Counted from the first letter of the stretch, positions 1 through 11,699 are shown. The stretch: DNA of 64,000 nucleotides from Cadophora sp. MPI-SDFR-AT-0126 (GCA_020747065.1 JAGMVK010000007.1:2170001-2234000); one strand, 5' to 3'. Numbers and translations: made by a program. The notes: generated by a model not told the origin, from the letters alone.

Positions 1-577
1 TGCTGTTGACCACACATCTTCGCCAACATCTCTGGCTGCTGACTCGAAGGGAAGTATGAAATCGTCTTCCAAGAGAAATCAGCTGTGATTTAAGATCTGA
101 GTGTGTGGAGGGCATACCATTACAAGCCAGGAGGTCTCTGTACAGACTGGCATGCTCAATGTGCCAATGTGTTTCAGTGCATGAGTCTTTTCCGCTTTCC
201 TCCAGAACTATCTCTTCGGATGTGTCAAGCTCTTCGTCTCGGCGGTCCGTCACATCATATCCTGACCCTGAGCCCTTGAAAATTCCATCCTCTTCATGAA
301 CTTCCACAATTTTTGCATCCATATCCATCTCGTAGCATGGCACGGTTGTCATGCCATATGAGCCATATGATCCATATCCTTGAGCTGTCTCAATGACGGT
401 GACGTAAATGGACGGGCTCATTTCATCTTTGGCAGGTCTGGTAGTGCTTCCGTAAGGCTCTTTCTCAGTTACAGCTAGCTGTTCGAACTTATGAGAATCG
501 ATGGGATTCGAAGACTGCATCGAGCGTGTTGAAAGATTGGAAATCGCGGCAAGTGGTCTGCATTCGTTCGACGCCAT
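1..577 (-). CDS. Hypothetical protein, 3' part missing at window edge
   Basis: Reading leftwards from an ATG at 575-577, the frame stays open for 192 codons to the first base of the window, so the gene continues outside it. The visible part is polar and acidic. It has a short repeat GYGSYGSYG near residues 68-76, an acidic stretch of roughly residues 85-135 rich in Asp and Glu, and a more basic end with several Arg and Cys. I see no signal peptide, membrane segment or known domain and do not recognise the family. An open frame this long and its codon use argue for coding sequence. An intron near the left edge cannot be excluded, so the last residues seen may not be real exon. Confidence 0.55.
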   Translation of the reverse strand, partial: MASNECRPLAAISNLSTRSMQSSNPIDSHKFEQLAVTEKEPYGSTTRPAKDEMSPSIYVTVIETAQGYGSYGSYGMTTVPCYEMDMDAKIVEVHEEDGIFKGSGSGYDVTDRRDEELDTSEEIVLEESGKDSCTETHWHIEHASLYRDLLACNGMPSTHSDLKSQLISLGRRFHTSLRVSSQRCWRRCVVNS

Positions 578-3247
578 AGCTGATGAGGAATTGGACTGTA
601 AGAGGCAGAGTTTGTCTAGTAGGTGTATGTATGGTTGAATTAGATCAAATATAACAAAGCATATACCGCTTTGCCGGATTATTCCTCCACCAAGATATGA
701 CTGAGATCTGGCGTGGAGGTTGAGAGCTTATAATCTTTGTGGCTGATATACTTGAAAATGGTGCTTCACTAACAGCTTCAGCAAAAACAGAATGCTCATT
801 CAAGTTCCGGGATGTTTCCAGAAATAATGAATGGTGAAAAAGAATGAAAGTCAGAACATAACGCAACGACATGAAGTGGTACAAGCGGGTTATGTAGTCT
901 TGTTAGGCGATACGTTCTGATCGGTCTAGATAGGACTCACGATCTTGCTTTTGCCCTTTTGTCCCGGGGGTTTCATCATGGGCAAAATTGAGGAGGCTGA
1001 GGGCAACACTGTGTCCTCTACTGTCCACTAAGAGCGATGTTCATCCGGCCCGATGACGAGGCTCTCGTCAAAGCAAGAGGATATATTATAACGCTGACAA
1101 TTGATAGAAGAATGATTGGATAGCTAGTCCTGCTTGCAGCGTCCTTGACTCGATCCCGCGCGCGTTTAGGGCAGCAAAGTGCACTTTGGAACTTCGTAGT
1201 CAGCTATTGTACAATCGGGAGAGCTCGGAATGTAATGTTATTACCAGGGTGGGAATTGCCCTTTGGTAAGAAGAGTGCATACAAAAGTGCACTTATAGAC
1301 GCGATGCGCCTTAGACAAGGCAAACACCCACCGCTCCTATGGCGGGAATATCGTTGGCTTGGTGCTAGGTATTTGACTGCGACATCGTGCTCGAAATCAA
1401 GTTTCTGCACTCTACTTAACATGGATAGCCGGTAAGAAGACGGCGGTGGCACATTGACCGAAGGAAGTCTGTATGGTGATTCCTGACGGTGAATCACTTT
1501 GACGCGTGGGTTGAGGTTGATGTGAGGGATGGATGTCAGTGGCTACATGACGGACCAATGACAAAACCTTGTCCACCTTACCCCAGCAACCCGTCTGGTG
1601 GTAAGGCTGAGTGGGGAAAATCTCTAAATAGATATAGCTCTGCTAGTGCCTTATCAAACCAGACTTCAATGGCATAGAAAATGGTCTAGACCGACATTTT
1701 GCGGATCATGTCTTTGTGTCTTAAGAAGAGCTAGGAAATCGTTCTGTTTTGTTCTGCTCAAATTAAGCGAGGGCCACGAACAAGACCAATAGTTGACACG
1801 AAATATCATGCTAGGAGCAAAGTGATACCGCTTTGCAGAGGTGGGAACGCATAGCCACTTAGCCGTGGGTTCTGTAGTGTCACGGATAATTCCGTTACAT
1901 TTCTCCGTGGTCACAGCAGCACTTTGCTTTAACTTTGGATTCAATAGCTTACATGCAAGTCTTTCAAAAGACTTCTACCTATTGGTCTCGCCATACTTAC
2001 GGTCAAGGCAAGATTTCTTGACATAGAACATGAAGAGACGATGATCGTCAAATGCAACTAATATATGCACATATGTGTCCGAAGTACGCGCGAAGCCTTT
2101 TGGCTTTGTTGGAGATGGACTGAAATGCAGCAATGTCGTCCACACCGATCGGTGATTCTCGGTACTTTTGACAGCCACAATCCTTGATCGACATACGTCT
2201 CTAAAGGCCTTCCAGCTGTATGGTCACAACTTTCGATCGTGATCAGCTCCATTTGAGCCGGTAGGTTGTGGACTGATCCGATGCGAACGTCCATGAGAAG
2301 CCAAGTTGCCAACACTTCCGTGTCTCATAGGTAGAAGGCATGCTTGCCACCGGGGGCTAGCCGAGTATGAATTGAATTGACTTCTGAGTCCTCTTGGTCT
2401 CTAGCCACAGCGTACAGCATTGTCACAGTCAATGTTCGTAATGTTGAAAACATGAGCAGAAGATGGACATTAAATTAAAAAGTGGAGCGTGGATGGGACG
2501 GGGCGTAACTTTTGACAAGAGAAGGACATAATCATAGTTGAAGGACGCTTGCCTCCCATATTCCGTTCTCGTCTGGCCACTCACAATTGTCTCGCTGCGG
2601 ATAGCTCGCTATGTACGGCAATGCTTTCTTCAGATGAGTTGTTCCCTGTCACTCCATGTATTCGACACGCCGAGGTGATGCGACTAGATATATCTTTATT
2701 CGTAAGTTAAGTTCCCCACCTTCCCCATAGGGACAATGGGATTCAAACCTCCTTGGTCGGGCATCGGGCTTGGAATTCAAGAAGTTTGAAAAAAGTTCAT
2801 GAGATGGGCCAGCAACGGTCAAATCTGGGCGAGGATGATCTCAAAGTGCCCGGGAGCCTTCAAGCATTATCATGGCCTCATTAAATTGAGAAGGGACCCT
2901 GAAGGCATGGTGAAGGTGTTGATGTTGAATCGTTCGTGACCTTAGGCATTGCGGAATGAGAGAAGCGGTGGACCGTGCCTTCGGCTTAAGAAACGAGCCC
3001 AAAGAGAAGCAGGGCGTTGGCGGTGTTGGTCAAACAGCTCGACTACCCCGCCAACTCCGAGCCCATGTTTGTCTTCAGATCGTATTTGACGGCTTCCACC
3101 AACAAAATTTTATTCAGAAGCTGCGTGAACCAGTCCCGAATACCCTTCCAATACTCGAAATCAGCGAAACCATTCCGTGCTCTACAAAAACAAAAACAAA
3201 CTCGAAGCTACCTGACAGATACGATACGTTCACATCAAGCCCAGAAA
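578..3247. other. Intergenic region, no recognisable gene
   Basis: Between two outward-facing genes lie about 2.7 kb with only short open frames on both strands (under 100 codons), none with a recognisable motif or plausible splicing partner. Both flanking promoters must lie here, and a small ORF at 645-884 on the minus strand is most likely 5' leader of the left gene. A tRNA-like T-arm sequence near 2735-2760 (minus) does not fold into a tRNA. No transposon remnant is visible. Confidence 0.5.
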
Positions 3248-4738
3248 ATGGCTCCTCAGTTAGATGGTTTCTTCAAGCAAGTCGACGACCTATCCGATCA
3301 CTTCATCGAGCGTCTGCGAAAAGCCGTTGCCATCCCTTCTATCTCCGCAGATGAAGAGCGCCGCCCAGATGTCGTCCGGATGGGTCAATTCCTTGCGGAT
3401 GAGCTCAAAGCTCTAGGAGCAGAGGTAGAACAGCGACCACTCGGTCCACAGCCAGGCAAGGAGCACCTGGAGCTCCCACCTGTTGTTATCGCCCGTTACG
3501 GAAACGACAAGAAGAAGAGAACTATCTTGGTTTATGGTCACTACGACGTTCAGCCTGCTGGAAAGGAAGATGGATGGGCGACTGAGCCGTTTGAGCTTAC
3601 GGTGGATGACAAGGGACGCATGTATGGCCGAGGTAGTACAGATGATAAGGGACCGGTTTTAGGATGGCTGAATACTATTGAGGCTCATCAGAAGGCTGGC
3701 GTGGATTTCCCAGTCAACCTGTTGATGTGCTTTGAGGGTATGGAGGAATATGGTTCTGAGGGATTGGACGACTTCATCAATGCCGAAGCAAAGAAGTACT
3801 TTGCTGACGCCGATGCGGTTTGCATATCAGACAATTATTGGCTGGGAACTGAGAAGCCTTGTTTGACATATGGTCTTCGTGGCTGCAGCTACTACTCGAT
3901 TGAGATCTCAGGACCAGGTCAGGATCTCCACAGTGGTGTGTTCGGTGGAACTGCCCAAGAGCCAATGACCGATTTGGTGCGAGTACTTGGAAGTCTCGTT
4001 GATACCAATGGCAAGATTCAAATCCCAGGTCTGGCCGAGCTTGTTGCACCTCTCACAGAGGAAGAGCAGTCACTCTATGGGAACATCGCATTTACCATGG
4101 ACAATTTGTACGAATCTCTCGGCAGCCAAACTTCAATCCACCCCGATAAGGAGAAGACACTCATGGCCCGCTGGAGATATCCATCCCTCTCCGTCCACGG
4201 AATTGAGGGAGCCTTCTCACAACCAGGTGCCAAGACTGTCATCCCAGCCAAGGTCATTGGAAAGTTCTCCATTCGCACAGTGCCAAACATGGAGCCTGAA
4301 GATGTCGACCGTCTCGTCTTCAAGTATGTCGATGAACAGTTCAAGAAGTTGGGAAGCAAAAACACTATCAATACTACCTTGCAACATGCAGGCAAGTGGT
4401 GGGTAGCTAGCCCTAAGCACTGGAACTTCACTGCGGCCGGAAAGGCTGTTGAGAGAGTATGGGGTGTCAAGCCTGATCTGACAAGAGAGGGTGGAAGGTA
4501 AATCATAACCCACCAATGAGCATCAATGAGTTTGAAATGCTAACGATCCAACAGTATTCCAGTAACTCTCACCTTCGAGCAAGCCACGGGCAAGAACGTC
4601 CTGCTTCTCCCAATGGGTAGCTCAACAGACGCCGCTCACTCTATCAACGAGAAGCTTGACAAGAGAAACTACATTGAGGGTATCAAGCTTTTGGGTGCCT
4701 ATCTCCACTATGTTGCTGAAGAGGAAATGATCAACTAG
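3248..4738 (+). CDS. DUG1: Cys-Gly metallodipeptidase (M20 family, Dug1/CNDP2-like)
   Basis: Exons 3248-4497 and 4555-4738 give 477 aa; the 57-bp intron has GTAAAT, a GCTAAC branch site and ACAG. The protein is an M20 peptidase of the carnosinase-like/Dug1 group, which in yeast hydrolyses Cys-Gly during glutathione turnover and helps the Dug2-Dug3 complex. Visible family motifs are YGHYDVQP (His98, metal ligand), RGSTDDKGP (Asp132, bridging ligand), [10 protein letters not shown] (Glu166/167, base and ligand), the lid-domain DLHSGVFGG, and GSSTDAAHS near the C-terminus with the last His ligand. Length equals the usual 470-480 aa if translation starts at 3248. An in-frame ATG at 3065 would add 61 residues rich in Arg, Ser and Lys and almost free of acidic residues, resembling a mitochondrial presequence. 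Family assignment is firm; the cytosolic start is preferred by length only. Confidence 0.95.
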
Positions 4739-5153
4739 ATATTTAGGAATCGACTGTGGTGTTTCTGGCAGGCTATGTGGATATGCTTAGCTAGCAAATA
4801 GCTGGACCACAGTTGAATGAAGATAATACCCACTTGTGCTTTACTTTATGGGAAGCAGACAATATTCTAAATTTTGAGGTGTCCGAGATACATGGCTTTG
4901 AAAGGACACTGAGATTCATGTGCTTCGCATTTCCACGATTGATCAAGATTTGCATTCATTCATACGGTATCATTTCCAGTCATCAAAATAGTCCCATGTC
5001 CGCCATCTATCTATGGTACCTCGTTCACACCGATGTAGTGCACGAAAATGCTTCGCTTACTCGCTCGCTCTACTTTTGTTCATCATCACCACCCATCAAC
5101 GCCTGCAACTCTACCACCATACCCAGACCAGACCAGATAAGAGTAATCCGCAT
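4739..5153. other. 3' flanks of two convergent genes
   Basis: The stretch lies between the DUG1 stop and the UBP14 stop, which face each other. It should hold both 3' UTRs and polyadenylation signals. The open frames here are short and unsupported. Confidence 0.6.
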
Positions 5154-7863
5154 TTACTGACGTTGGAAGAAGTACACGTAGGCGAATTTCTTCATCTCTT
5201 CTACATCGGTCGCCTTTACAACTTTCTCGTCGTTGAAGAGAACCCATTGAGGAGTACTCTCTCCGGCAACAAGTTTGCGGACGAAGGCTACGTAGTGACT
5301 GAATTGTTTGTTAGTTTGTTCGTATCCGACAACAAAAGGAGAATTAGTGATGAGGAGAAAATGCATATAAACTTACCCAGAGTGAACACTAGTACCCTTG
5401 TGACAGATGATTGAGTGAAGTTGGAAACTAGCTGGCAAGTGGCTGCTGCCAGCCTCCTTCTTAGGAGCAGCTTCAGCGGCTGGTGCAGCGTCCTCAAACT
5501 CGCCTTGATCATCTGGATGGCTGAACAACCATTCAACGGCTCGCTCCATGTCACCTCCAGTCTCCTTCAATGCCTTACGGGCTTGTGGTGGACCGAATCC
5601 CATAGCGCCTAGCATCTCGATCTTCTCAGGGTCTGCAGTAGCTGGAGCGCTACCACCTTCGGGAAGAACCAGCGGGTCATCAATGTCGGGATCCTCCATG
5701 TGACCAAATAGCCACTCCATGGCGGTGTTTGCATCGGTGTTTCCGGTGGCGTGAAGAGCCTTGACGCAACGATTGCGCGGGAACCCCATACCTTCGAGAG
5801 CTTGAACGGCTTCCTCGTTTGGGACGAAAGATGGCTGTTTGCTCTCATTGGCATCTTCTGGCAGAAGTTCTTCGGATTCCTGAACACCTAGAGACTTGTA
5901 GTCGTCCAAGTTGAATGGTTCGTCGCCAACGATGACCGGTAGGTTGAGCTTGGTTGGTACCCAGTTGACAAGAGCGAATCTCCGAGCATTGATGGCAAGG
6001 ACGTCCGGGAACGTCTTGAACAATGATCGTTTTGAGAAACCATCTTTACTGCCGCAAGATGAGCAACTGAGCTCGACTATCTCCTCCGATGTGAAAATTT
6101 CCAGACACTCCTTGAGAGTCACAGGTTCATACTCATCCTTCTTCTCTTCACCCGAATCTTCTCCAACAGCTGCCTCGATCTTTCTGACGGGTACTGGGAC
6201 TGAAATGTTATCTTGCTCGTCGGTTCGATATCGAACCTTCTTGCAACTCAAACACTGTAGGCGTTGTTCCATCACAAATCTAAAGGCTTCAGTTGGATCC
6301 TGAAGTGGTGCTATATGTTGAGAACGTGTGATGAGCTTGAAGAGATGAAGCAATAGCTCGAAAGCATCTTGCTGTCTCATCGTGGAGAATTCAGGATGAC
6401 CCTTTCCAATGAGTACCTTGAGCATTGCCGGGGCCAGGCCCTTCTGGTAAGCAGACTTGTCATCTTCAGTGCGAACATCTGGATCCGGGATAGAATAGCG
6501 TCCAGAGAGTAAGCCATCGCCAATCTTTCGGAGCTGGGTCTCTAGATCCTGGGCAGGATCGGCCACGATAGGAAGATCTGCGGATAGGAGATAGTATCTG
6601 GATTGGAACTGGGGCAAAGCGAACAAGCACTGCAGACTGCTTGCAAGATAACAACTGTTGCCCAGGTTTTTCAAGCCAGTGAAGCCCTCGCCAAATAGCT
6701 TTTGTAGTTCATTACCGGCCTCGTCAGTCATGGAGAACTCATATCGCAGATTTTCGTCAACTTGCATTTCCGTCAAGCTCTTCTCGGTCTTCTCGCGTTC
6801 AGCAAGAATAATTCCCCAATGAGCGAGATGGGCGCCAAGATCGTTATCAACTCGTTCCTCGTCACAAATATAGCAGTAGACATCGGCAGTCCCCTCGGGA
6901 GTAATAGATCCTAGCTTGACCGCAACACCATGGCCAGAAGATTTACTGTGTTCCAGGCCATGAGAATGTCCTTGCATGCCACCAAACTGAGCACGACCAC
7001 AACCAAGGTTTCCACATTCTAGGCAGAGCCAAAGGTTCTCCTTCAGATCACACGAAGAGCAATGGCCAAGATCTTGTGACTGGATTTTCTTCGAAGGGTG
7101 TTGCTGAAGGGTAAGGATGTGCTCGCAAGAAGTCATTTCCAGTTCCCAAGCCTTGACCTCCTCGTGTCGAGAGAATGTGTTTGCCTTTAGAACTCCGGCA
7201 ACGACCGCCGCAAGTTTTCCTTCCGATTTACCCACATTGTCGATATTGCAAGCGTAGCACTTGACCCTTGTCTCGAAGTCGTATTTGTCCGCTTCGGTCT
7301 CGGCAGCAATAGACAGCTTGGACATCTTCTGCGGAGGTTCATCTCGAACAATTACTTTCCGACTTCGCTTGATGTTGAGTACCAAGGGGTGGGACTTGAG
7401 GACGTGGTGGAGGGCAGCATGTTTTCTGTCTCCGGTACAGCCTCCGTTGAAGCAGTACAAGCAGACGTCAAGGCCGGTCGGGTCGTCCTAGGCCATGAAG
7501 TTAGAAGGTTCCTTTGGCCGCAGAAGCTCCAGTGAGGAGAGGTATCTTGCAGATGGTATTTGTGAGCGGTATTGGAATGCTTACAATGGAGTCAAAGCAC
7601 TGGGTGCAGTCTTCCCGATAGACCGACTCATTGACACCAGGTGAGTGCAGCTCTAGGCGGCGTGTTAGTGGCTGTGTCCTCCTCTACACCGTCGTGAATT
7701 TGCAAACAAATGCTCTGGTTGAAGGACTATGGCGGGGTGCCTGTGTGATTCTATGCAAACAGCTTGGAATGCACTTCATCTTCCAAACTATGGATAGGGA
7801 TTCTGTGAAGGGTGTAGAAGAGAACGGGGGCGTACCAGCTGCATTTACGTGGGTGCAGGACAT
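5154..7863 (-). CDS. UBP14: Ubiquitin carboxyl-terminal hydrolase, Ubp14/USP5 (isopeptidase T)
   Basis: Four exons on the minus strand: 7863-7836, 7652-7585, 7487-5377 and 5298-5154, giving 783 aa, normal for the family. The enzyme disassembles free (unanchored) polyubiquitin chains so that they do not clog the proteasome. The order of domains is: a cryptic N-terminal zinc finger (CTQC and CLYC near residues 22-44), the UBP-type zinc finger (about 175-260, with CSSC, CLECGNLGC and several His) that grips the free C-terminus of ubiquitin, the Cys box GLKNLGNSCYLASS (Cys311 nucleophile), two UBA domains (about 589-629 and 651-692), and the His box HSGHYVAFV (His737). The tiny 28-bp first exon encodes MSCTHVNAA and was chosen because it joins in frame to ELHSPGVNESVYREDC, the expected start of this family. 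Introns are 183, 97 and 78 bp. Confidence 0.95.
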
Positions 7864-8535
7864 TTTGGTTGTGTTGCTCGAAATGAGATTGTGGTGTTGT
7901 CAAGCTGGAATGGAAAGTGAGTTTGGAAGAGAGAGGGACCTGGAAGCTCGAACGCGGGGCAGGCAAACTGACAGGGATATGTCTATGCCCCCTGTAAGAA
8001 TCTTCAATGACAAGAGAGGCAAAGCAACTTTCACAGTACACAGAAGACCATACGTCGTTGAAGATTCAGCAAATGATAATATCTACTACATGACCAGCTA
8101 TACAAGTTCTCCAGATTTCCTATTCCAAAGCTCACGCTCTCAAATGCTTTTCATCAGACGGATTGGCCTTTACCAAGTCCCAAGAAATCAAATACACGTA
8201 CTCACGTGTACGTGTCTATCCAGGCTCTGGATAATTCGCCGGCCTATCTCCGAGTCCGGCCAACCAACCACGGGGCCGAGATCGATCTGATTAGCAAAGT
8301 CAACCGTCATAAAGAGCTTGCCTCTTCTCCACTTCGCACTTCCGTGCACAAGATAGGACAGGACGCCTTCCGGAGATCCTCAACTTTCTTTTCTCACCAA
8401 CGATATAATCTGCAGCACCACCACCACCACCACCACCACCACTACCACTACCTCACTACTACAGATCAATACTTCAATTCCATCAAACTTGTCACTTCAC
8501 TTCACCTTTCCACACGAGAAATTGTAATCGCAAAT
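7864..8535. other. Divergent promoter region, UBP14 / ISU1
   Basis: These 672 bp separate two outward-facing starts. The ISU1 side ends in a CAC-repeat tract and a pyrimidine-rich leader. No small gene is supported; the long plus-strand open frame here only reads into ISU1 without an upstream ATG of note. Confidence 0.55.
8416..8452 (+). repeat. CAC trinucleotide microsatellite in the ISU1 leader
   Basis: About nine CAC units in a row are followed by interrupted CTACCAC copies, ending about 85 bp before the ISU1 ATG. It is a simple-sequence tract, probably in the 5' UTR, and would be expected to vary in length between strains. Confidence 0.9.
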
Positions 8536-9187
8536 ATGTTCCGAAGAGTCTTGACGACATCTGCTCGGTCGACGGGCAGAGCGCTATCGGCCAGACCCGC
8601 CACCAGACTCACAGCTCCTCAAGTCACATCCCCTATCGCTGTTGCAGGCCGACGACAGTATCATGAAAAGGTTCTCGACCATTACTCTCGCCCACGCAAT
8701 GTTGGGAGCATGCCAAAGGCGGATAGCGATGTGGGAACTGGTCTTGTCGGTGCACCAGCTTGCGGAGATGTCATGAAGCTTCAAATTAGAGTCGATCCTA
8801 CCAACAATACCATCTCGGACGTCAAGTTTAAGACTTTCGGATGCGGTTCGGCGATTGCCTCTTCATCGTACTTGACTGAGTTGGTTCGGGGGATGACTTT
8901 GGAGGAGGCAGGTCGGATACGGAATACGGAGATTGCAAAGGAGCTCTGCTTACCGCCCGTCAAACGTAAGTTGCAATTCATGCATATGAGTACCTGGCTC
9001 CAGCTAATTGAAAACAGTCCATTGCTCTATGCTTGCAGAAGATGCCATCAAGTCCGCCATCACCAACTACTACTCGAAGAACCCGAATGCTCGCTCAACA
9101 GACTTGGGAGGCACTGGTTCCAGTATGCCCAAGATCAATGTTGAGACAGTAATGGACCCTGTAGCGTCTCAGACTGCTACTGCGTAG
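8536..9187 (+). CDS. ISU1: Mitochondrial iron-sulfur cluster scaffold protein (IscU/Isu1)
   Basis: Exons 8536-8965 and 9018-9187 (52-bp intron, GTAAGT..ACAG) give 199 aa. Isu1 is the mitochondrial matrix scaffold on which Nfs1-Isd11, frataxin and ferredoxin build [2Fe-2S] clusters, passed on by the Hsp70 Ssq1 and Jac1. The first 40 residues are rich in Arg, Ser, Thr and Ala with no acidic residue, a typical presequence. The three conserved cluster ligands are seen as GAPACGD (Cys76), FGCGSA (Cys103) and KLHCS (Cys146), with the adjacent His145. The LPPVK motif bound by the Hsp70 partner is at 139-143. The intron falls inside the codon after this motif (VK|L) and splicing is needed to restore Cys146. 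Assignment is firm. Confidence 0.97.
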
Positions 9188-9701
9188 GATTGTGGGAATT
9201 TGTAATTGAAAGGCGTTTGGAGGATTTGGGCAGTGCTTTCCAGTGTCTAGAATGGCTGTGGACATCCGCCAGGGGAGGTTGCAAGATTGCTTACAACGCT
9301 TTAAGCACACATGGACTTGATGAGGATGAGTCTGGCTGTCTTCAAAAAGCGATGGGATTAGGTTATACTGGATGAAATGCGCAGCAATGTCTAAGGGAGG
9401 ATTGGACTTCACAACTTGTACAAAACCTTCTTTTTTTGAATAGGAAGAATGCAATACCCAGCGAAGACTGAACCAAATAAACAATCAGTCTCATCTCGAG
9501 ATGATTTCCTTGAATCGATAACGACTCCTTCATTTCTCCGCCCGTATGGAAGAATTGGCTCCTGAACTTAGGCGGGGTGGCGCTAGTGACGCTTGACGTT
9601 CTTATCGATACTTTTTTTTCTATCGGAAATTTTGGTGGAACAATTGCCTCTCGATTTCTGTGAACATTTACCAGAACAACCACCGAATGCCCATAATCAC
9701 A
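9188..9701. other. Intergenic, ISU1 3' side and DBP3 promoter
   Basis: Short spacer between two genes on the same strand. It should hold the ISU1 terminator and DBP3 promoter. No gene-like structure seen. Confidence 0.55.
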
Positions 9702-11645
9702 ATGGGGAAACGGACTTTGGAAGATGCTGGACTACCCAATGGGGGACCAGTGCAAGAAAATGCTCCAGTGTCCAAGAAAAGCCGGAAAGAAAGCAAGAAG
9801 CTTGCGACAGAGATACTGAGTACCAATGACTCGAGCGCTGCAGAGGTCGATGTCGATGCAGAGAAGGCTGCTAGGAAGGAGAAGAAGCGTCTAAAGAAGT
9901 TAAAGAAATTGGCAAAGGCCGCGAAGTTGGAAACGCCTGCAGATTCCGAAGATACCAGGGAGGAAGAGGCGATCGAGGAAGTGGAAGTCGAGGCAATGGT
10001 CGATGAGAAGGCTGCGAGGAAGGCAGAGAAAGCCAGATTAAAGGCCTTGAAAAAGGCCAAAAAATCTCTAGTAGAGGATACCCCAGAGCTCATGACTCCA
10101 GTCTCAGAACCCGAGATCAAGATCAAGACCTCGACTTCTTCAATTATCAGCGGATCTTCGGACAATGGATACGTAGAGGCTCGAGGCCTAACAGCGCTCC
10201 CTCAATCCGAAGTCGACAAATTCCTCACAGACAACTTCATCTCAATCATCGACCCACTACCCTCCTTCGCAAAACTAAGGCCATTAACCAACTTCGACTT
10301 CCTCCCCATTACCGATCCCGCGCAAAGAGCTCCCTTCAAGAACTTCAAGGCTCCCACGCCTATACAAGCTGCCGCATGGCCATTCTTATTCTCCGGTCGA
10401 GATGTCATAGGGGTCGCAGAGACAGGTTCAGGAAAGACAATGGCATTTGCAGTTCCCTGCGTACGAGGAATACTGTCTCTGCCAGCAAGCCAGAGAAACA
10501 AAGGGCCCAGAGCAGTTATCGTCTCACCGACCCGAGAATTAGCTATGCAGAGCTACGATCAAATAATGGAACTGGCTAAGGTCTCAGGCTTGAAAGCCGT
10601 CTGTGTGTACGGTGGTGTTCCAAAAGACCAACAGCGTCAAGCGTTGAAGACAGCCGATATCGTCGTCGCTACACCCGGTCGCCTTAACGATCTCATCAAT
10701 GAAGGATGTGCGGATCTCAGCAAGGCAAATTACGTCGTACTTGACGAGGCAGACCGTATGCTAGACAAAGGATTCGAAGAAGAGATCCGTAAGATCATCA
10801 ACATGACGCCAGCGCTCGGCAAGCGCCAAACCCTCATGTTTACAGCTACTTGGCCAGAATCCGTCCGCACACTGGCAGCCACTTTCATGACCAGCCCCGT
10901 CAAGATCGCCATTGGCGACAACCCTACTGGAGACCTCCGCGCAAACACTCGCATTGTGCAGAAAGTCGAGGTGGTGGATGGCAGACAAAAGGAATATCGC
11001 TTACTGCAACTACTTAAGCAGTATCAGAGTGGCGCGCAGAAAGATGATCGGATCCTGGTCTTTGCGCTTTATAAGAAGGAGGCTACGAGACTTGAGATGT
11101 TTATAAAAGGAAAGGGATTCAGAGTTGCGGGTATTCATGGCGATCTAAGCCAGGAGCAGCGCACGAGGAGTTTGGATGCTTTCAAGAAGGGGACCACACC
11201 CATCCTGGTCGCCACAGATGTCGCTGCTCGAGGATTGGATATTCCAGCTGTACAACTTGTTATCAACGTAACATTCCCATTGACCGTCGAGGCGAGTTAT
11301 TCTTTGTCTGATATTAATTACGTTCATTGCGCTGATTGGGGAATTAGGACTACGTTCATCGCATCGGCAGAACAGGCCGGGCCGGAATGGACGGTCTGGC
11401 CATCACCCTCTTCACAGAACACGATAAGGCTCTTTCTGGATCGTAAGACTCCTAAATGTCTTACAAAAAGCCAGCACTTACCATTTTCTAGGTTGATCAA
11501 CGTCCTGAAAGCAGCCAACCAGGAAGTCCCAGCCGAGCTCCTAAAGTTCGGCACAACAGTTAAGCGAAAGGAGCACGAGGCATACGGCGCATTTGCCAAA
11601 GACGTAGACATGACCAAGAAGGCGAAGAAGATCACATTCGACTAA
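9702..11645 (+). CDS. DBP3: ATP-dependent RNA helicase Dbp3 (DEAD box)
   Basis: Exons 9702-11291, 11348-11442 and 11492-11645 give 612 aa. Dbp3 acts in the nucleolus on pre-rRNA during 60S subunit assembly. Residues 1-130 are a Lys/Glu-rich charged extension typical of Dbp3. Helicase motifs follow in order: Q motif [22 protein letters not shown] (motif I, near 240), PTRELA, ATPGR, DEAD (near 347), TAT in place of the usual [11 protein letters not shown], and [10 protein letters not shown] (motif VI). The last motif appears only if 11292-11347 is removed as an intron with a GC donor (GAG|GCGAGT ... ATTAG|GAC), joining VE to DYVHRIGR. The second intron (11443-11491) is GT-AG and joins LSGS to [10 protein letters not shown]. 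The C-terminus KKAKKITFD is diagnostic for fungal Dbp3. The start at 9702 ([10 protein letters not shown]) was preferred to an ATG at 9687 by similarity of the MGKRT opening. Confidence 0.94.
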   Translation: MGKRTLEDAGLPNGGPVQENAPVSKKSRKESKKLATEILSTNDSSAAEVDVDAEKAARKEKKRLKKLKKLAKAAKLETPADSEDTREEEAIEEVEVEAMVDEKAARKAEKARLKALKKAKKSLVEDTPELMTPVSEPEIKIKTSTSSIISGSSDNGYVEARGLTALPQSEVDKFLTDNFISIIDPLPSFAKLRPLTNFDFLPITDPAQRAPFKNFKAPTPIQAAAWPFLFSGRDVIGVAETGSGKTMAFAVPCVRGILSLPASQRNKGPRAVIVSPTRELAMQSYDQIMELAKVSGLKAVCVYGGVPKDQQRQALKTADIVVATPGRLNDLINEGCADLSKANYVVLDEADRMLDKGFEEEIRKIINMTPALGKRQTLMFTATWPESVRTLAATFMTSPVKIAIGDNPTGDLRANTRIVQKVEVVDGRQKEYRLLQLLKQYQSGAQKDDRILVFALYKKEATRLEMFIKGKGFRVAGIHGDLSQEQRTRSLDAFKKGTTPILVATDVAARGLDIPAVQLVINVTFPLTVEASYSLSDINYVHCADWGIRTTFIASAEQAGPEWTVWPSPSSQNTIRLFLDRKTPKCLTKSQHLPFSRLINVLKAANQEVPAELLKFGTTVKRKEHEAYGAFAKDVDMTKKAKKITFD

Positions 11646-11699
11646 AGTAGAGTCCACTTTGGATTTGCTTCTTACTAGATCTGATATTTCTTTTTCATT

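Noticed and set aside
2730..2770. T-arm-like sequence (minus strand) suggesting a tRNA
   Set aside because: GGTTTGAATCCC is present, but the stem does not pair fully and no cloverleaf can be drawn.
3017..3064. DUG1 start at 3017
   Set aside because: The codon at 3017 is TTG. The first in-frame ATG is 3065, and the family-length start is 3248.
11292..11491. DBP3 as a single uninterrupted coding exon
   Set aside because: The continuous frame destroys helicase motif VI. The conserved [10 protein letters not shown] and [11 protein letters not shown] sequences appear in another frame between the two introns.
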